A program made the position numbers and the translations under genes. A stretch of DNA of 64,000 bases from Phaeobacter bryozoorum. GTDB lineage: Bacteria; Pseudomonadota; Alphaproteobacteria; Rhodobacterales; Rhodobacteraceae. Where the stretch lies: the NCBI RefSeq assembly GCF_041893525.1, contig NZ_CP169071.1; one strand, 5' to 3'. The notes under the pieces are model-generated. The model was not told the origin of the DNA and searched no databases. It was given only the letters and a program-made list of their open reading frames with translations. Positions 8,904 through 18,181 of this stretch are shown here, one piece after another (the stretch's first letter is position 1; every line of letters begins with the position of its first letter).

Positions 8904-10022
8904 ATGAAAAAAGCCCTCATCACCGGTGTGACGGGTCAGGATGGGTCCTACCTTGCGGAGTTTCTTCTGGAGAAGGGCTATGAGGTGCATGGGCTGAAGC
9001 GGCGGGCGTCGTCGTTCAACACCAGCCGGGTGGATCACATCTATCAGGATCCGCATGTGGATCATGCCCGCTTCAAGCTGCATTACGGCGATCTCACCGA
9101 TACCTCCAACCTGACGCGGCTGCTGAGCGAGATCGAACCGGATGAGGTCTATAACCTCGGCGCGCAGTCTCATGTCGCCGTCAGTTTCGAGGCGCCGGAA
9201 TATACCGCAGATGTCGATGGCATCGGCACCCTGCGCCTGCTGGAAGCGATCCGTTTCCTGGGGCTGGAGAAAAAGACCCGCTTCTATCAGGCGTCCACAT
9301 CCGAGCTTTACGGCCTGGTGCAGGAAACCCCGCAGCGCGAGACCACGCCGTTTTATCCGCGCAGCCCTTATGCGGTGGCCAAGCTTTATTCCTACTGGAT
9401 CACGGTCAATTACCGCGAGGCCTATGGCATCTATGCCTGCAACGGCATCCTGTTCAACCACGAGAGCCCGCGCCGGGGCGAGACCTTTGTGACGCGCAAG
9501 ATCACCCGCGGCCTCGCCAATATCGCGCAAGGCCTCGAGGAGTGTCTCTATATGGGCAATATCGACAGTTTGCGCGACTGGGGCCATGCCAGGGATTACG
9601 TGCGGATGCAGTGGATGATGCTGCAGCAGGAGGCGCCCGAGGATTTCGTCATCGCCACCGGCAAGCAATATTCGGTGCGCCAGTTCATCACCTGGTCGGC
9701 GCAGGAGCTGGGGCTGACGCTGGCGTTTTCGGGCGAAGGCGAGGCCGAAATTGCCACCGTGACCGCGATTGAGGGCGATATGGCCCCGGCGCTGAAGGTG
9801 GGCGATGTGGTGCTGCGCATCGATCCGCGCTATTTCCGCCCCGCCGAGGTGGAGACGCTGCTGGGCGATCCGGGTAAGGCAAAGCAGAAACTGGGCTGGG
9901 AGCCGGAGATCACCACCGAGGAGATGTGCGCCGAAATGGTGCGCGAAGACCTCAAAACCGCCCGCCGCCACGCCCTGCTGAAAGAACACGGCATGGATCT
10001 GCCGGTCAGCACCGAGGGCTGA
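8904..10022 (+). CDS. gmd: GDP-mannose 4,6-dehydratase
   Basis: Converts GDP-D-mannose to GDP-4-keto-6-deoxymannose, the first committed step to GDP-L-fucose. The 372-aa length is normal. The N-terminus GVTGQDGSYLAEFLL holds the NADP-binding glycine motif, followed by the typical LKRRASSFNT. The SDR catalytic triad is visible as the T of STSELYG plus YxxxK in SPYAVAKLYSYW. AAGGA lies 6 nt before ATG. It heads a gmd-fcl-manC cluster with 4 bp to the next gene. Confidence 0.95.
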   Translation: MKKALITGVTGQDGSYLAEFLLEKGYEVHGLKRRASSFNTSRVDHIYQDPHVDHARFKLHYGDLTDTSNLTRLLSEIEPDEVYNLGAQSHVAVSFEAPEYTADVDGIGTLRLLEAIRFLGLEKKTRFYQASTSELYGLVQETPQRETTPFYPRSPYAVAKLYSYWITVNYREAYGIYACNGILFNHESPRRGETFVTRKITRGLANIAQGLEECLYMGNIDSLRDWGHARDYVRMQWMMLQQEAPEDFVIATGKQYSVRQFITWSAQELGLTLAFSGEGEAEIATVTAIEGDMAPALKVGDVVLRIDPRYFRPAEVETLLGDPGKAKQKLGWEPEITTEEMCAEMVREDLKTARRHALLKEHGMDLPVSTEG

Positions 10023-10026
10023 GGAT

Positions 10027-11016
10027 ATGGGCACCAGCGCTGTGAAAATCTATGTGGCCGGCCACCGTGGCATGGTGGGGGGCGCCATCCTGCGCCGTTT
10101 GCAGGCGCGCCGCGCGGCCGGAGACGACATCCAGCTGATCACCCGGACCAGCGCCGAGCTGGATCTGACCGATCAGGCCATGGTGCAGGCATTTTTTGCC
10201 GCAGAACGCCCCGATCAGGTGGTTCTGGCGGCGGCCAAAGTGGGCGGCATCCATGCCAACAACACCTATCCGGCTGATTTCATTTATGAAAACCTGATGA
10301 TCGAATGCAATGTGATCCATGCCGCCCATCAGCATGGGGTTGAGCGGCTGTTGCAGCTGGGATCCAGCTGCATCTATCCCAAACATGCCCCCCAGCCGAT
10401 GGCCGAAGCGGCGCTGCTGACGGATCGGCTGGAGGCCACCAATGAGCCCTATGCCATTGCCAAGATCGCGGGCATCAAGCTCTGCGAAAGTTACAACCGC
10501 CAATATGGCCGCGACTACCGCTCGGTGATGCCGACCAATCTTTATGGGCCGGGCGACAATTTCCACCCCGAAAACAGCCATGTTCTGCCGGCGCTCATTC
10601 GCCGTTTTGATGCGGCGGTGCGGGCGGGCGAGGATCATGTGACGATCTGGGGCACCGGCACGCCGCGGCGCGAATTCCTGCATGTGGATGACATGGCGGC
10701 GGCCTCGCTGTTTGTGCTGGATCTGGACCCGGCGACCTACCAGCGCGAAACCAGCCCGATGCTGAGCCATATCAACGTCGGCTGCGGGCAGGATATCTCG
10801 ATCCTGGAGCTGGCCGAGATGGTGGCCGGGGTGGTGGGCTTTGACGGCGAGATCCGGACCAACCCGGAGCAGCCCGACGGCACCCCGCGCAAGCTGATGG
10901 ATGTCTCGCGGCTGGCCCGGCTGGGCTGGCAGGCCGAGATTGCGCTGCGCGACGGGATTGCCCAGACCTATGCGTGGTATCTGCAGCAGGATCCGGAGCG
11001 GTTGCGCAGCAAATGA
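10027..11016 (+). CDS. fcl: GDP-L-fucose synthase
   Basis: A bifunctional epimerase/reductase that turns GDP-4-keto-6-deoxymannose into GDP-L-fucose with NADPH. The 329-aa protein has the Rossmann motif GHRGMVGGAI, the family-specific LAAAKVGGIHANNTYPADF, the Ser region LGSSCIYP and the catalytic YxxxK in YAIAKIAGIK. It starts 4 bp after gmd, with GAGGA overlapping the gmd stop, so it is cotranscribed and probably coupled. Fucose is a plausible component of the surface polysaccharide. Confidence 0.95.
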   Translation: MGTSAVKIYVAGHRGMVGGAILRRLQARRAAGDDIQLITRTSAELDLTDQAMVQAFFAAERPDQVVLAAAKVGGIHANNTYPADFIYENLMIECNVIHAAHQHGVERLLQLGSSCIYPKHAPQPMAEAALLTDRLEATNEPYAIAKIAGIKLCESYNRQYGRDYRSVMPTNLYGPGDNFHPENSHVLPALIRRFDAAVRAGEDHVTIWGTGTPRREFLHVDDMAAASLFVLDLDPATYQRETSPMLSHINVGCGQDISILELAEMVAGVVGFDGEIRTNPEQPDGTPRKLMDVSRLARLGWQAEIALRDGIAQTYAWYLQQDPERLRSK

Positions 11017-11142
11017 CCAGCCCGCTGGCCATCGCCGCAAAAAAGGCCCAGAAAAGACAGGGAGATGGCCCGAAAAATGGGCAGACATTTGCCTCAAACA
11101 GGTCAGACTAAGACCCGCAGACCGGTCGGAAAGGGACAGCTC

Positions 11143-12564
11143 ATGATCACCCCCATTCTTCTGTGCGGCGGCTCGGGCACACGGCTGTGGCCGCTGTCGC
11201 GCAAAAGTTACCCAAAGCAATTTGTGCCCCTGGTCGGGGAGACCACGCTGTTTCAGGCCTCCGCCTTGCGCCTGTCGGGCGAGGGGTTTGCGGCTCCGAT
11301 GGTGCTGACCAATTCCGATTTCCGCTTTATTGTCACCGAACAGCTGGCGGAGGCGGGCATTGATCCGGGCGCCATCCTGATCGAACCGGCGGGACGCAAC
11401 ACCGCGCCTGCGGTGCTGGCGGCGGCCCTCTGGCTGCGGGCGCGCGACCCGGAGGGGCTGATGCTGGTGGCGCCCTCGGATCATGTGGTGCCCGATGCGG
11501 CGGCCTTTCGTGCGGCGGTGGCGGCGGCGGAACCGGCGGCGCGGGCAGGCCAGCTGGTCACCTTCGGGATCAAACCGGACCGGGCCGAGACCGGCTATGG
11601 CTATCTCGAACTGGATGGCGATCCCGGTGATTTCAGCCCCAAGGTGATCGGCCTGAAACGCTTTGTCGAGAAACCGGATCTGGCCACCGCCGAGGATATG
11701 CTGGCCTCCGGTCAGTTCCTGTGGAACGCAGGCATCTTCCTGTTCTCGGTGAAGGCGATCATCGCCGCCTTTGAGACCCATGCGCCGGATCTGATGGCGC
11801 CGGTGCAGGGCGCCGTGGAGCAGGGGGAGCCGGATCTGGGCTTTCTGCGGCTGGACCCGGACGCCTGGGACGGGGCCGCGGATATCTCCATCGACTATGC
11901 GGTGATGGAGCGGGCAGAGAATCTCGCCGTGGTGCCCTATGCGGGCGGCTGGTCCGATCTGGGGGGCTGGGATGCGGTCTGGCGCGAAAGCGGGCCGGAT
12001 GGCGATGGCATTGTCACCCAGGGCCGCGCCACCGCCATTGAGTGCAGCAACAGCCTGCTGCGCTCGGAGGATGACGGGCTGGAGGTTGTCGGCATCGGGC
12101 TGAAAGACGTGATTGCCGTGGCAATGCCCGATGCGGTGCTTGTTGCGCATGCCTCCCGCGCGCAGGACGTCAAACAGGCGGTCAGCGCGCTGAAGGCGAA
12201 ATCCGCCCGCCAGGCCGAGGCCTTCCCCAAGGATCACCGGCCCTGGGGCTGGTTTGAGAGCCTGGTGGTGGGCGAACGGTTCCAGGTGAAACGCATCCAT
12301 GTCCACCCCGGCGCGGCGCTCAGCCTGCAGAGCCATCATCACCGTTCGGAACATTGGATCGTGGTCGAAGGCACCGCCAAGGTGACGGTGGATGACAGGG
12401 TACAGCTGGTGAGCGAAAACCAGTCGGTCTATATTCCCCTGGGCGCGGTGCACCGGATGGAGAACCCCGGCAAGGTGCCGATGGTCCTCATCGAGGTGCA
12501 GACCGGCAGCTATCTCGGCGAGGATGACATCATCCGCTACGAGGATATCTACGCCCGCAAGTGA
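11143..12564 (+). CDS. manC: Mannose-1-phosphate guanylyltransferase / mannose-6-phosphate isomerase (ManC/AlgA type), 473 aa
   Basis: Makes GDP-mannose, the substrate of gmd. The N-terminal pyrophosphorylase domain opens with ILLCGGSGTRLWPLSR and contains RFVEKPD. The C-terminal cupin domain contains the metal-binding HPGAALSLQSHHHR and HWIVVEGTA of type II phosphomannose isomerases. ATG 11143 is chosen because AAGGG sits 7 nt upstream and the product starts at the family N-terminus; the frame is open a further 78 bp upstream. The three genes form a complete route from mannose-1-phosphate to GDP-fucose. Confidence 0.93.
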   Translation: MITPILLCGGSGTRLWPLSRKSYPKQFVPLVGETTLFQASALRLSGEGFAAPMVLTNSDFRFIVTEQLAEAGIDPGAILIEPAGRNTAPAVLAAALWLRARDPEGLMLVAPSDHVVPDAAAFRAAVAAAEPAARAGQLVTFGIKPDRAETGYGYLELDGDPGDFSPKVIGLKRFVEKPDLATAEDMLASGQFLWNAGIFLFSVKAIIAAFETHAPDLMAPVQGAVEQGEPDLGFLRLDPDAWDGAADISIDYAVMERAENLAVVPYAGGWSDLGGWDAVWRESGPDGDGIVTQGRATAIECSNSLLRSEDDGLEVVGIGLKDVIAVAMPDAVLVAHASRAQDVKQAVSALKAKSARQAEAFPKDHRPWGWFESLVVGERFQVKRIHVHPGAALSLQSHHHRSEHWIVVEGTAKVTVDDRVQLVSENQSVYIPLGAVHRMENPGKVPMVLIEVQTGSYLGEDDIIRYEDIYARK

Positions 12565-12580
12565 CAACCGCCTGCCCTGG

Positions 12581-13849
12581 CTAACGGATCAGCCATTCCT
12601 CCAGCCCTTCGGCGGGGGTGTCCTGGCTGGCGGGCAGGGCGCGCAGGCGGATCCAGCGGGGATCGGTGGGCTGGCCTGTGCGCAGGCGCAGTCGGCCCAG
12701 AAGCCCGACCATGGCCCATTCCGCGCGTTCGGCGCGGCTGCGATAGGGGCGGGTGGGGTCATAGGCCGGGTTGAGGCAGGGCGCGCCGCCGGCATCGCGC
12801 AGCATGGCGCCAAAGCCATCGCGCAGGCTGCGACCCTGCCAGCGCCCGCCGTCGTCATTGCCGAGGATCGACGGGGTTGTGGAAATCACCCCGATCGGCG
12901 TCTCGCCGGGGCTTGCGGCGCGGATCCGGTCACCCGCCATCACCACCGCGAGGCCGCGCCGGTCTTCTCCGTCCGGGTTGCCATCCTCCCATTCGAAGAA
13001 TTCCGCATAATCCGCGCCACCGCCGGTCCAGGCGCCATCGCAATAGCCATTGCCATTCTGGGCCAGGCGGAACATCGCGCCGCTGCCATCGCCGGCGGTC
13101 AGATAATCCTGCGAACTGCCCGTCGCGGTGAGCGCCAGAAGCGTGCTGTCATCGCCGCTGATCTCCAGACGGGCACCGGGATCATAGGTGCCAAAGCCGG
13201 CACGTCCATTGGCGGATTTCAGCACCATGGCGGCCTCCCAATTGCTGCCATCGGGAGAGAGTTTCACGGTGAAATCGGTATTGCCCGCCAGCCCCATCTC
13301 GGCATGGCCTGTCCAGTTCGACTGAAACAGCAGGCTGGCGGTATCGCTGCCCGAGGCCTTGTTGATCTTCAGCTGATGGCCGCCGCCATCATGGCTGAGC
13401 AGGCTGGCGGGGCTGCGCAGGGACAGGCGGTTGGTGGCATCGGCATCGGTGGCAATGCCCAGCCGGTCGAGCCGGTCGCCGCTCAGCGGCGGCAGCTGCC
13501 ATTGGGTGCCATCCCAGACCCGCAGCGCCTGATCCGCCGGCACCCAGGCGCGCCAGCCGGGCTGCGGCGTCAGGAACTGCCAGGCGGCATCCTGCCAGAT
13601 CGCCAGCCGCCCGCCCTGACCGGCCCAGGCATCGGCCGGGCTGTCGGCCAGCCCATAGGCCGCCCCTTCGGCCGGGGTTGCGGGCGGGGTGGTGGCGTCA
13701 ATGGCCTCCAGCCGCAGCTGCACCAGCGCATCCAGCATGCGCAGCGCCTCGTTATGGGTCACATGTTTCTGCGCCTGGGCGGGCATCAGATAGGGCAGGG
13801 CAAGAAGAGGGGTGGTCTGGGGCAGGGTGTCTGGGGTGATGTCTGGCAT
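12581..13849 (-). CDS. DUF2793 domain protein with C-terminal peptidase G2 (autoproteolytic) domain, 422 aa
   Basis: Residues about 12-110 match the DUF2793 pattern seen in roseobacter phage-tail or gene-transfer-agent-like proteins (LALPYLMPAQAQKHVTHNEAL, then repeated W-containing strands). Residues about 270-340 (DYAEFFEWEDGNP, GVISTTPSILGND) match the peptidase G2 / intramolecular chaperone-type autoprocessing domain found in phage tail spikes. The middle is beta-rich. Other phage genes are absent, so the protein may be a co-opted surface or glycan-binding fibre; that is inference. It converges on manC, with only 16 bp between stops. Confidence 0.7.
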   Translation of the reverse strand: MPDITPDTLPQTTPLLALPYLMPAQAQKHVTHNEALRMLDALVQLRLEAIDATTPPATPAEGAAYGLADSPADAWAGQGGRLAIWQDAAWQFLTPQPGWRAWVPADQALRVWDGTQWQLPPLSGDRLDRLGIATDADATNRLSLRSPASLLSHDGGGHQLKINKASGSDTASLLFQSNWTGHAEMGLAGNTDFTVKLSPDGSNWEAAMVLKSANGRAGFGTYDPGARLEISGDDSTLLALTATGSSQDYLTAGDGSGAMFRLAQNGNGYCDGAWTGGGADYAEFFEWEDGNPDGEDRRGLAVVMAGDRIRAASPGETPIGVISTTPSILGNDDGGRWQGRSLRDGFGAMLRDAGGAPCLNPAYDPTRPYRSRAERAEWAMVGLLGRLRLRTGQPTDPRWIRLRALPASQDTPAEGLEEWLIR

Positions 13850-14127
13850 TCTGGCGGCTCCTGATCGCGGGGATGGCGCCAGAATGCCCCAGTCGGATCA
13901 CCCGGCCCCTAAGGGGGCGCGCGCCCGCTCTGCAACACCCCTTTTGCGGGGGGGTGACTGTTTCCTCCGCGCCTGACCGTGGGGATTGTCTTCAATATGT
14001 AAACAATAGCCGCGTTTCTGCCCCATTCCCGTCCGCTCTGCCGCCGCCTCTCCCCGTGAGGCTGATCCTGCCCCCGGAAATGCAACTCCGGCGGGTCTGG
14101 TGATCAGGTAGCGCGGGAGCAACACAG

Positions 14128-16314
14128 ATGGATCTACGATTTGCAGGACGGTTCGGAGCCAATGATCTGCTGCTGGACAGCGATCTGCGCGATCTGGAAA
14201 TCCATCAGGGCACCAATGGCGCGGTGCAGCTGTTTGCGGTCAGCGGGCTGAATGGCGGCATTGCCAGCTACAGCCTGGGAGGCGGCACGCCGGTTCTGCG
14301 CGATACGGTCTATCATCGCGCGCTGGGGCTGGCGGGGGGCGAGGCGACCCTGGCCGAGATCGGCGGCGAGACGCGTTTGCTGGTCGAGGGCAGCACCCGC
14401 AGCGCCCTGGCGTTTCATCAGATCGGCGGCAATGGCCAGCTGTCGGCGCAGCAGCAGGACAGCCTGCCGGGGGCGGGGGCTGCGGGGCTGGACGCCACGG
14501 TGGTTGGCAGCCTTGGCAGCGGGGGATCGGTGGTCTACGGGCTGGCCAATGGTCGGCTGAGCGGCTGGCAGCTGGGGGCGGGCGGCGCGGAGGTGGCCAA
14601 GGCGGGCGGCGCGGCGGCCTATGACCGCCCCGGCGCGGTGGCGCTGGAGCTGGCGGACCTGGGCGGCGGCGCGCAGCTGCTGTTGCTGGCCGACCGGATT
14701 GAACAGGGGCTGCTGAGCTACCGGATCGATCCGCAGAGCGGCGCTTTGCAGGTGGCCGACAGCCTTGGCGCGGCGGATGGGCTGGGGCTGGCCGAACCGA
14801 CCGCAGTGGAGAGCTTCTCCGCCTTTGGCAGCAGCTGGGCGGTGCTGGCGGCGGCGGGCAGCGGCTCGCTCAGCCTGATTGCGCTGGGGCGCGATGGTCA
14901 GATGACCCTGAGCGATCATGTGCTGGACACCGCCGCCACCCGTTTTGGCGGGGTCACCGCGCTGGAGGTGGTCGAGGTCGCCGGCGAGATGCTGGTGCTG
15001 GCGGCGGGCAGCGACGACGGGCTGGCGCTGTTTCGGATCCTGCCGGAGGGCCAGCTGGTGCATGTCACGAGCCTCGCCCATGCCAGCAATGCCGGCGAGG
15101 CCGGGCTGGGGCTGGAGAATGTCACCGCGCTGGCGGCGGCGGTGATCGGGGGGGATCTGCAGATCTTTGCCAGCTCCGGCACGGCCGAGGGGCTGTCGCA
15201 GTTCACCCTGCCGCTGGCAGAGCTGGGCGATGTGATCACCACCGCCGGCGGCCGGATCAGCGGCACCGGCGCGGCGGATGTGCTGGCGGGCGGCATCGGT
15301 GCAGTGCTGAGCGGCGGCGCGGGGGCGGATGTCTTCGTGCTGCGCCCGGCCGAGGAGGGGCGCAGTGGCAGCCTGCGCATCAGTGATTTCGAGACCGGGC
15401 AGGACAGTCTGGATCTGTCGGGGTTTGACGGGCTGCGCAGCCTGGATGGGCTGCAGATCCGCAGCCGCAGCGATGGCGCCGTGATCACCCATCAGGCAGC
15501 GGATGGCAGCCGCACCGAGGTTGTGGTGCAAAGCGCCGATGGCGGCAGTCTGGATGCGGCGGATCTTTTTGCCGGGGGGGTTGTCTTTGCCGACCGGATG
15601 CTGCCCCCCGCCGAGGCGCCGGATCCGATGCGCTATGGCAGCGGCGGCGCCGACCGGATTGCTGCGCGCAGCGTCGGCGATCAGATCAACGGGCTGGCGG
15701 GCAATGACACGCTGCTGGGTGGCGACGGGCGCGACAGTCTCTGGGGCGATGCGGGCCATGACCGGCTGCTGGGCGGTCAGGGCGGCGACCGTTTGCGCGG
15801 CGAGGCGGGCAATGACGTGCTGCTGGGGCAGGGCGCGCGCGATCTTCTGGTGGGCGGGGCTGGCCGTGACACGCTGGATGGCGGACGCGGCGGCGACCGG
15901 CTGCTGGGCGGATCCGATGCGGATCTGCTGCGCGGCGGCGGCCAGAACGACCTGTTGCGCGGCGGTGCCCAGGGCGACCGGCTGCTGGGCCAGAGCGGCC
16001 GGGACAAGCTGTTTGGCCAGAAGGGCAATGACACGCTGGATGGCGGCGGCGGCAATGATCTTCTGGTGGGCGGCCAGGGTGCCGATGTCTTTGTCTTTGG
16101 GGCGGGCCACGGCAGCGACAGGATCCGCGATTTCACGCAAGGAGTGGATGTGATCCACCTTGGACGTCTGGCGCGGGCGGGCATCGCCGAGGATCTGGGG
16201 GATCTGCGCCTGCAGCAGCAGGGCGAGGATACGCTGATCCAGACCGGGGCGGGGGAGATCCTGCTGCTCGATCAGATCGCCGCAGACCTGACGGCCGATG
16301 ACTTTATCTTCTGA
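14128..16314 (+). CDS. RTX calcium-binding protein with N-terminal propeller-like repeats, 728 aa
   Basis: Residues about 1-375 form repeated strands of the type xLxVASxxxxGLSxFxL (VYGLANGRLSGWQL, LVLAAGSDDGLALFRI, QIFASSGTAEGLSQFTL), suggesting a beta-propeller. Residues about 380-470 are an isolated RTX-like block (GGAGADVFVLRP). Residues about 515-665 are dense nonapeptides (GLAGNDTLLGGDGRDSLWGD and similar). Many repeats carry Arg in place of Asp or Asn (GGQGGDRLRG), giving a less acidic roll than the other RTX proteins here. It contains no cysteine. The end DLTADDFIF resembles a type I secretion signal. GGGAG lies 9 nt before the ATG. Secreted; function unknown. Confidence 0.85.
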   Translation: MDLRFAGRFGANDLLLDSDLRDLEIHQGTNGAVQLFAVSGLNGGIASYSLGGGTPVLRDTVYHRALGLAGGEATLAEIGGETRLLVEGSTRSALAFHQIGGNGQLSAQQQDSLPGAGAAGLDATVVGSLGSGGSVVYGLANGRLSGWQLGAGGAEVAKAGGAAAYDRPGAVALELADLGGGAQLLLLADRIEQGLLSYRIDPQSGALQVADSLGAADGLGLAEPTAVESFSAFGSSWAVLAAAGSGSLSLIALGRDGQMTLSDHVLDTAATRFGGVTALEVVEVAGEMLVLAAGSDDGLALFRILPEGQLVHVTSLAHASNAGEAGLGLENVTALAAAVIGGDLQIFASSGTAEGLSQFTLPLAELGDVITTAGGRISGTGAADVLAGGIGAVLSGGAGADVFVLRPAEEGRSGSLRISDFETGQDSLDLSGFDGLRSLDGLQIRSRSDGAVITHQAADGSRTEVVVQSADGGSLDAADLFAGGVVFADRMLPPAEAPDPMRYGSGGADRIAARSVGDQINGLAGNDTLLGGDGRDSLWGDAGHDRLLGGQGGDRLRGEAGNDVLLGQGARDLLVGGAGRDTLDGGRGGDRLLGGSDADLLRGGGQNDLLRGGAQGDRLLGQSGRDKLFGQKGNDTLDGGGGNDLLVGGQGADVFVFGAGHGSDRIRDFTQGVDVIHLGRLARAGIAEDLGDLRLQQQGEDTLIQTGAGEILLLDQIAADLTADDFIF

Positions 16315-16357
16315 TCCGCTATCGGCTGTCGGAAATAGGCAGAGGGCCGCCCCAAGA

Positions 16358-16386
16358 GCAGGTTCCCGGACGTGCCCGGAACCTGC
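16358..16386. terminator. Hairpin between convergent RTX and M10 protease genes
   Basis: A 9-bp perfect inverted repeat (GCAGGTTCC / GGAACCTGC) with an 11-nt, partly self-complementary loop lies in the 95-bp gap between converging stops. It lacks a clear T-run on either side, so a terminator role is only likely. Confidence 0.45.
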
Positions 16387-16409
16387 CCAGAGCTTGACGG
16401 GCCGGGCCC

Positions 16410-17756
16410 TCAGAACAGGATATCATCCGCCCTGAGATCCTCGAACGCGGTGTTCTGCAGGGTCAGGGACCAGCCGTTGTCATCCCGGATCACCAGATCG
16501 GCGTTGCGGATCTCGAGGTGATCCTCGCGCAGATCGGCAAAATCCAGCACCCCGGTGGCGGCGGACATGTCGATGCGATCTTCGGCCTGAAAATCAATCA
16601 CCACATCGGCCCCTTGCGAAAACACAAAGACATCGGCGCCCTGGCCTCCTGCCATGCGGTCATTGCCTTCGCCGCCCTCCAGCCTGTCCTGCCCGGCGCC
16701 GCCTTTCAGCGTGTCACGCCCGGCGTTGCCGACCAGCGTATTGGCGGCCTCATTGCCGATCAGCAGGTCATCACCAGCCCCGCCCCAGGCGTCCTCGATC
16801 AGGTTGACGGTGCGCCCGTCTACCCGGACCGCGGTGGCCATGGCGACATTGTTCTCAAGGCTGCCGATGGTGGAATACTGCCCCGGGCGCAGGTCGATCC
16901 GGCTGTTGCTGCCAAGATCGGAGGCGTCGATCAGATCCGCGCCGCCGGCATCCCAGATGGTCAGGCTGACATTGCGCGCCACCCCATCCGCACCGCGCAG
17001 CGTCATCTCATCCGCCCCGTATTGATAGGCCTGGCCGCCACGCCCGTCGCCGGCCCCGAAATAGCTGGTGGCATCGGTGCGGGTGCTTGTATTGGCGCCA
17101 TAAAGCGCCTGCAGCGCCTGCATGTCCCAGAGCATCGGGGTCAGCGCCCAGCCCTGCGCGTTATAGCTCAGATCCGCCTCGCCCGGATGGGCGACATAGG
17201 ACATCACCGTGAACTGGCCGTTGGTGGCCGCGTCGCTGGGCTGCTCATTGGGATGACGCAGCCCCAGCGCATGGCCCAGCTCGTGCAGATAGGTGTTCCA
17301 GCTGGTATGCCCCAGTATCGGGCCGATGCCCGGCACATATTGATTGGGGTTGCTGCTGTTGATCCAGAGATCCCCGGCCATAGAGGTCTCCGTGCCCAGA
17401 TCATCTGCATCGGGAAAATTGGCGACAAAGCCAAAGAGACCGGTGTTGTCAAACCCGTAGCTGGCAAAGGCGATATCCAGCACATCCCCGGGTCCGGCAG
17501 GGGTGAGATTGACATTGGCGACCTCGTTCCAGGCTGCCACTGACTGTAGCATCAGCGCCTGTTGCCGCGCATCCATCGCAACAGAGGCGCTGGCCGGGAT
17601 ATAGCCTGCCCTGACAGCATAGTCGTCAAAGACCGGGTCATAGGGGTAATAGCCTGGCACCTGGCTCACAAAGCCATAAGAGATCGTGTCATCCCCGTCG
17701 TGCCAGCCATCGGTGTTGCTGACCAAAAGGGCGCGGTAATCCTGATATAACGGCAT
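16410..17756 (-). CDS. M10 (serralysin-type) RTX metalloprotease, copy A, 448 aa
   Basis: The zinc site HELGHALGLRH near residue 157 and the Met-turn VMSY define a metzincin of the M10B group. C-terminal nonapeptides (GGAGDDLLIG, GGAGQDRLEG, GGQGADVFVF) and the end DLRADDILF indicate calcium binding and type I secretion. The usual serralysin propeptide is missing: the mature-like start TISYGF lies only about 24 residues in. A TTG start 30 bp upstream is possible. ATG 17756 is preferred because homology to copy B begins there (MPxYQDYRA) and GGAAAG precedes it. It contains no cysteine. It is a paralogue of the gene at 18182-19633, with 440 bp almost identical. Confidence 0.88.
   Translation of the reverse strand: MPLYQDYRALLVSNTDGWHDGDDTISYGFVSQVPGYYPYDPVFDDYAVRAGYIPASASVAMDARQQALMLQSVAAWNEVANVNLTPAGPGDVLDIAFASYGFDNTGLFGFVANFPDADDLGTETSMAGDLWINSSNPNQYVPGIGPILGHTSWNTYLHELGHALGLRHPNEQPSDAATNGQFTVMSYVAHPGEADLSYNAQGWALTPMLWDMQALQALYGANTSTRTDATSYFGAGDGRGGQAYQYGADEMTLRGADGVARNVSLTIWDAGGADLIDASDLGSNSRIDLRPGQYSTIGSLENNVAMATAVRVDGRTVNLIEDAWGGAGDDLLIGNEAANTLVGNAGRDTLKGGAGQDRLEGGEGNDRMAGGQGADVFVFSQGADVVIDFQAEDRIDMSAATGVLDFADLREDHLEIRNADLVIRDDNGWSLTLQNTAFEDLRADDILF
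16781..17220. repeat. 440-bp near-identical tract, copy in protease A
   Basis: Aligning this tract with 18661-19100 gives only four mismatches (at 16835, 16863, 16974 and 17162). The sequence on both sides diverges far more, which points to gene conversion or a recent partial duplication. Confidence 0.9.
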
Positions 17757-18181
17757 GGGATCTGCTTTCCATCTGTAATGAAACAAGACTCACGTTAAAC
17801 GTGCATATTGTAGATAAAGATCGCGCAATAGTAGATTTTTTGCCAGAGGCGGCATTCCCTTGGGTCACTCAGGGAAAAGGGGCACGGTGCAGCACCCCGC
17901 AAGGACGGCTGCGCGGCGGTACCCATGGCGGGCAGAGATCCGCACCTGGAACAGAGGCGTCAGAAATCCGCCTCTTTGTCCCTCCACCGTGGGATATCCG
18001 GGACACTGAGGGGAGGGCAGATTATAAGAGAAGCGCGCTCTGGCAGCGTGCGCGCAGGGGAGCCCAGCAGAGCGCATCCCTGCAGATTGAGGACAGGGGC
18101 CTGCCGGCTGATGCTTTCATCTTCTGACAGAAGGTCTGGCGATAGAGGGATCGGTGCTGAAGGCGGCGGTCCGAGGCGCCC
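17757..18181. other. 425-bp spacer between the protease paralogues, with a small rfbC-like remnant
   Basis: No complete gene is supported. Bases about 18081-18107 match the first codons of rfbC at 19839-19865 with 25 of 27 positions identical (encoding QIED-x-x-LP in both), then diverge. The same plus-strand frame ends LPADAFIF-stop at 18127, which by chance or descent resembles the ADDFIF ends of the RTX proteins. The left part should contain the promoter of protease copy A. Confidence 0.5.

Noticed and set aside
10006..12567. 853-codon minus-strand open frame across fcl and manC
   Set aside because: Shadow of two well-conserved plus-strand enzymes in GC-rich DNA; it spans both genes and resembles no protein.
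14134..16158. 674-codon minus-strand open frame over the RTX gene
   Set aside because: Antisense shadow created by the repeat codons of the RTX protein.
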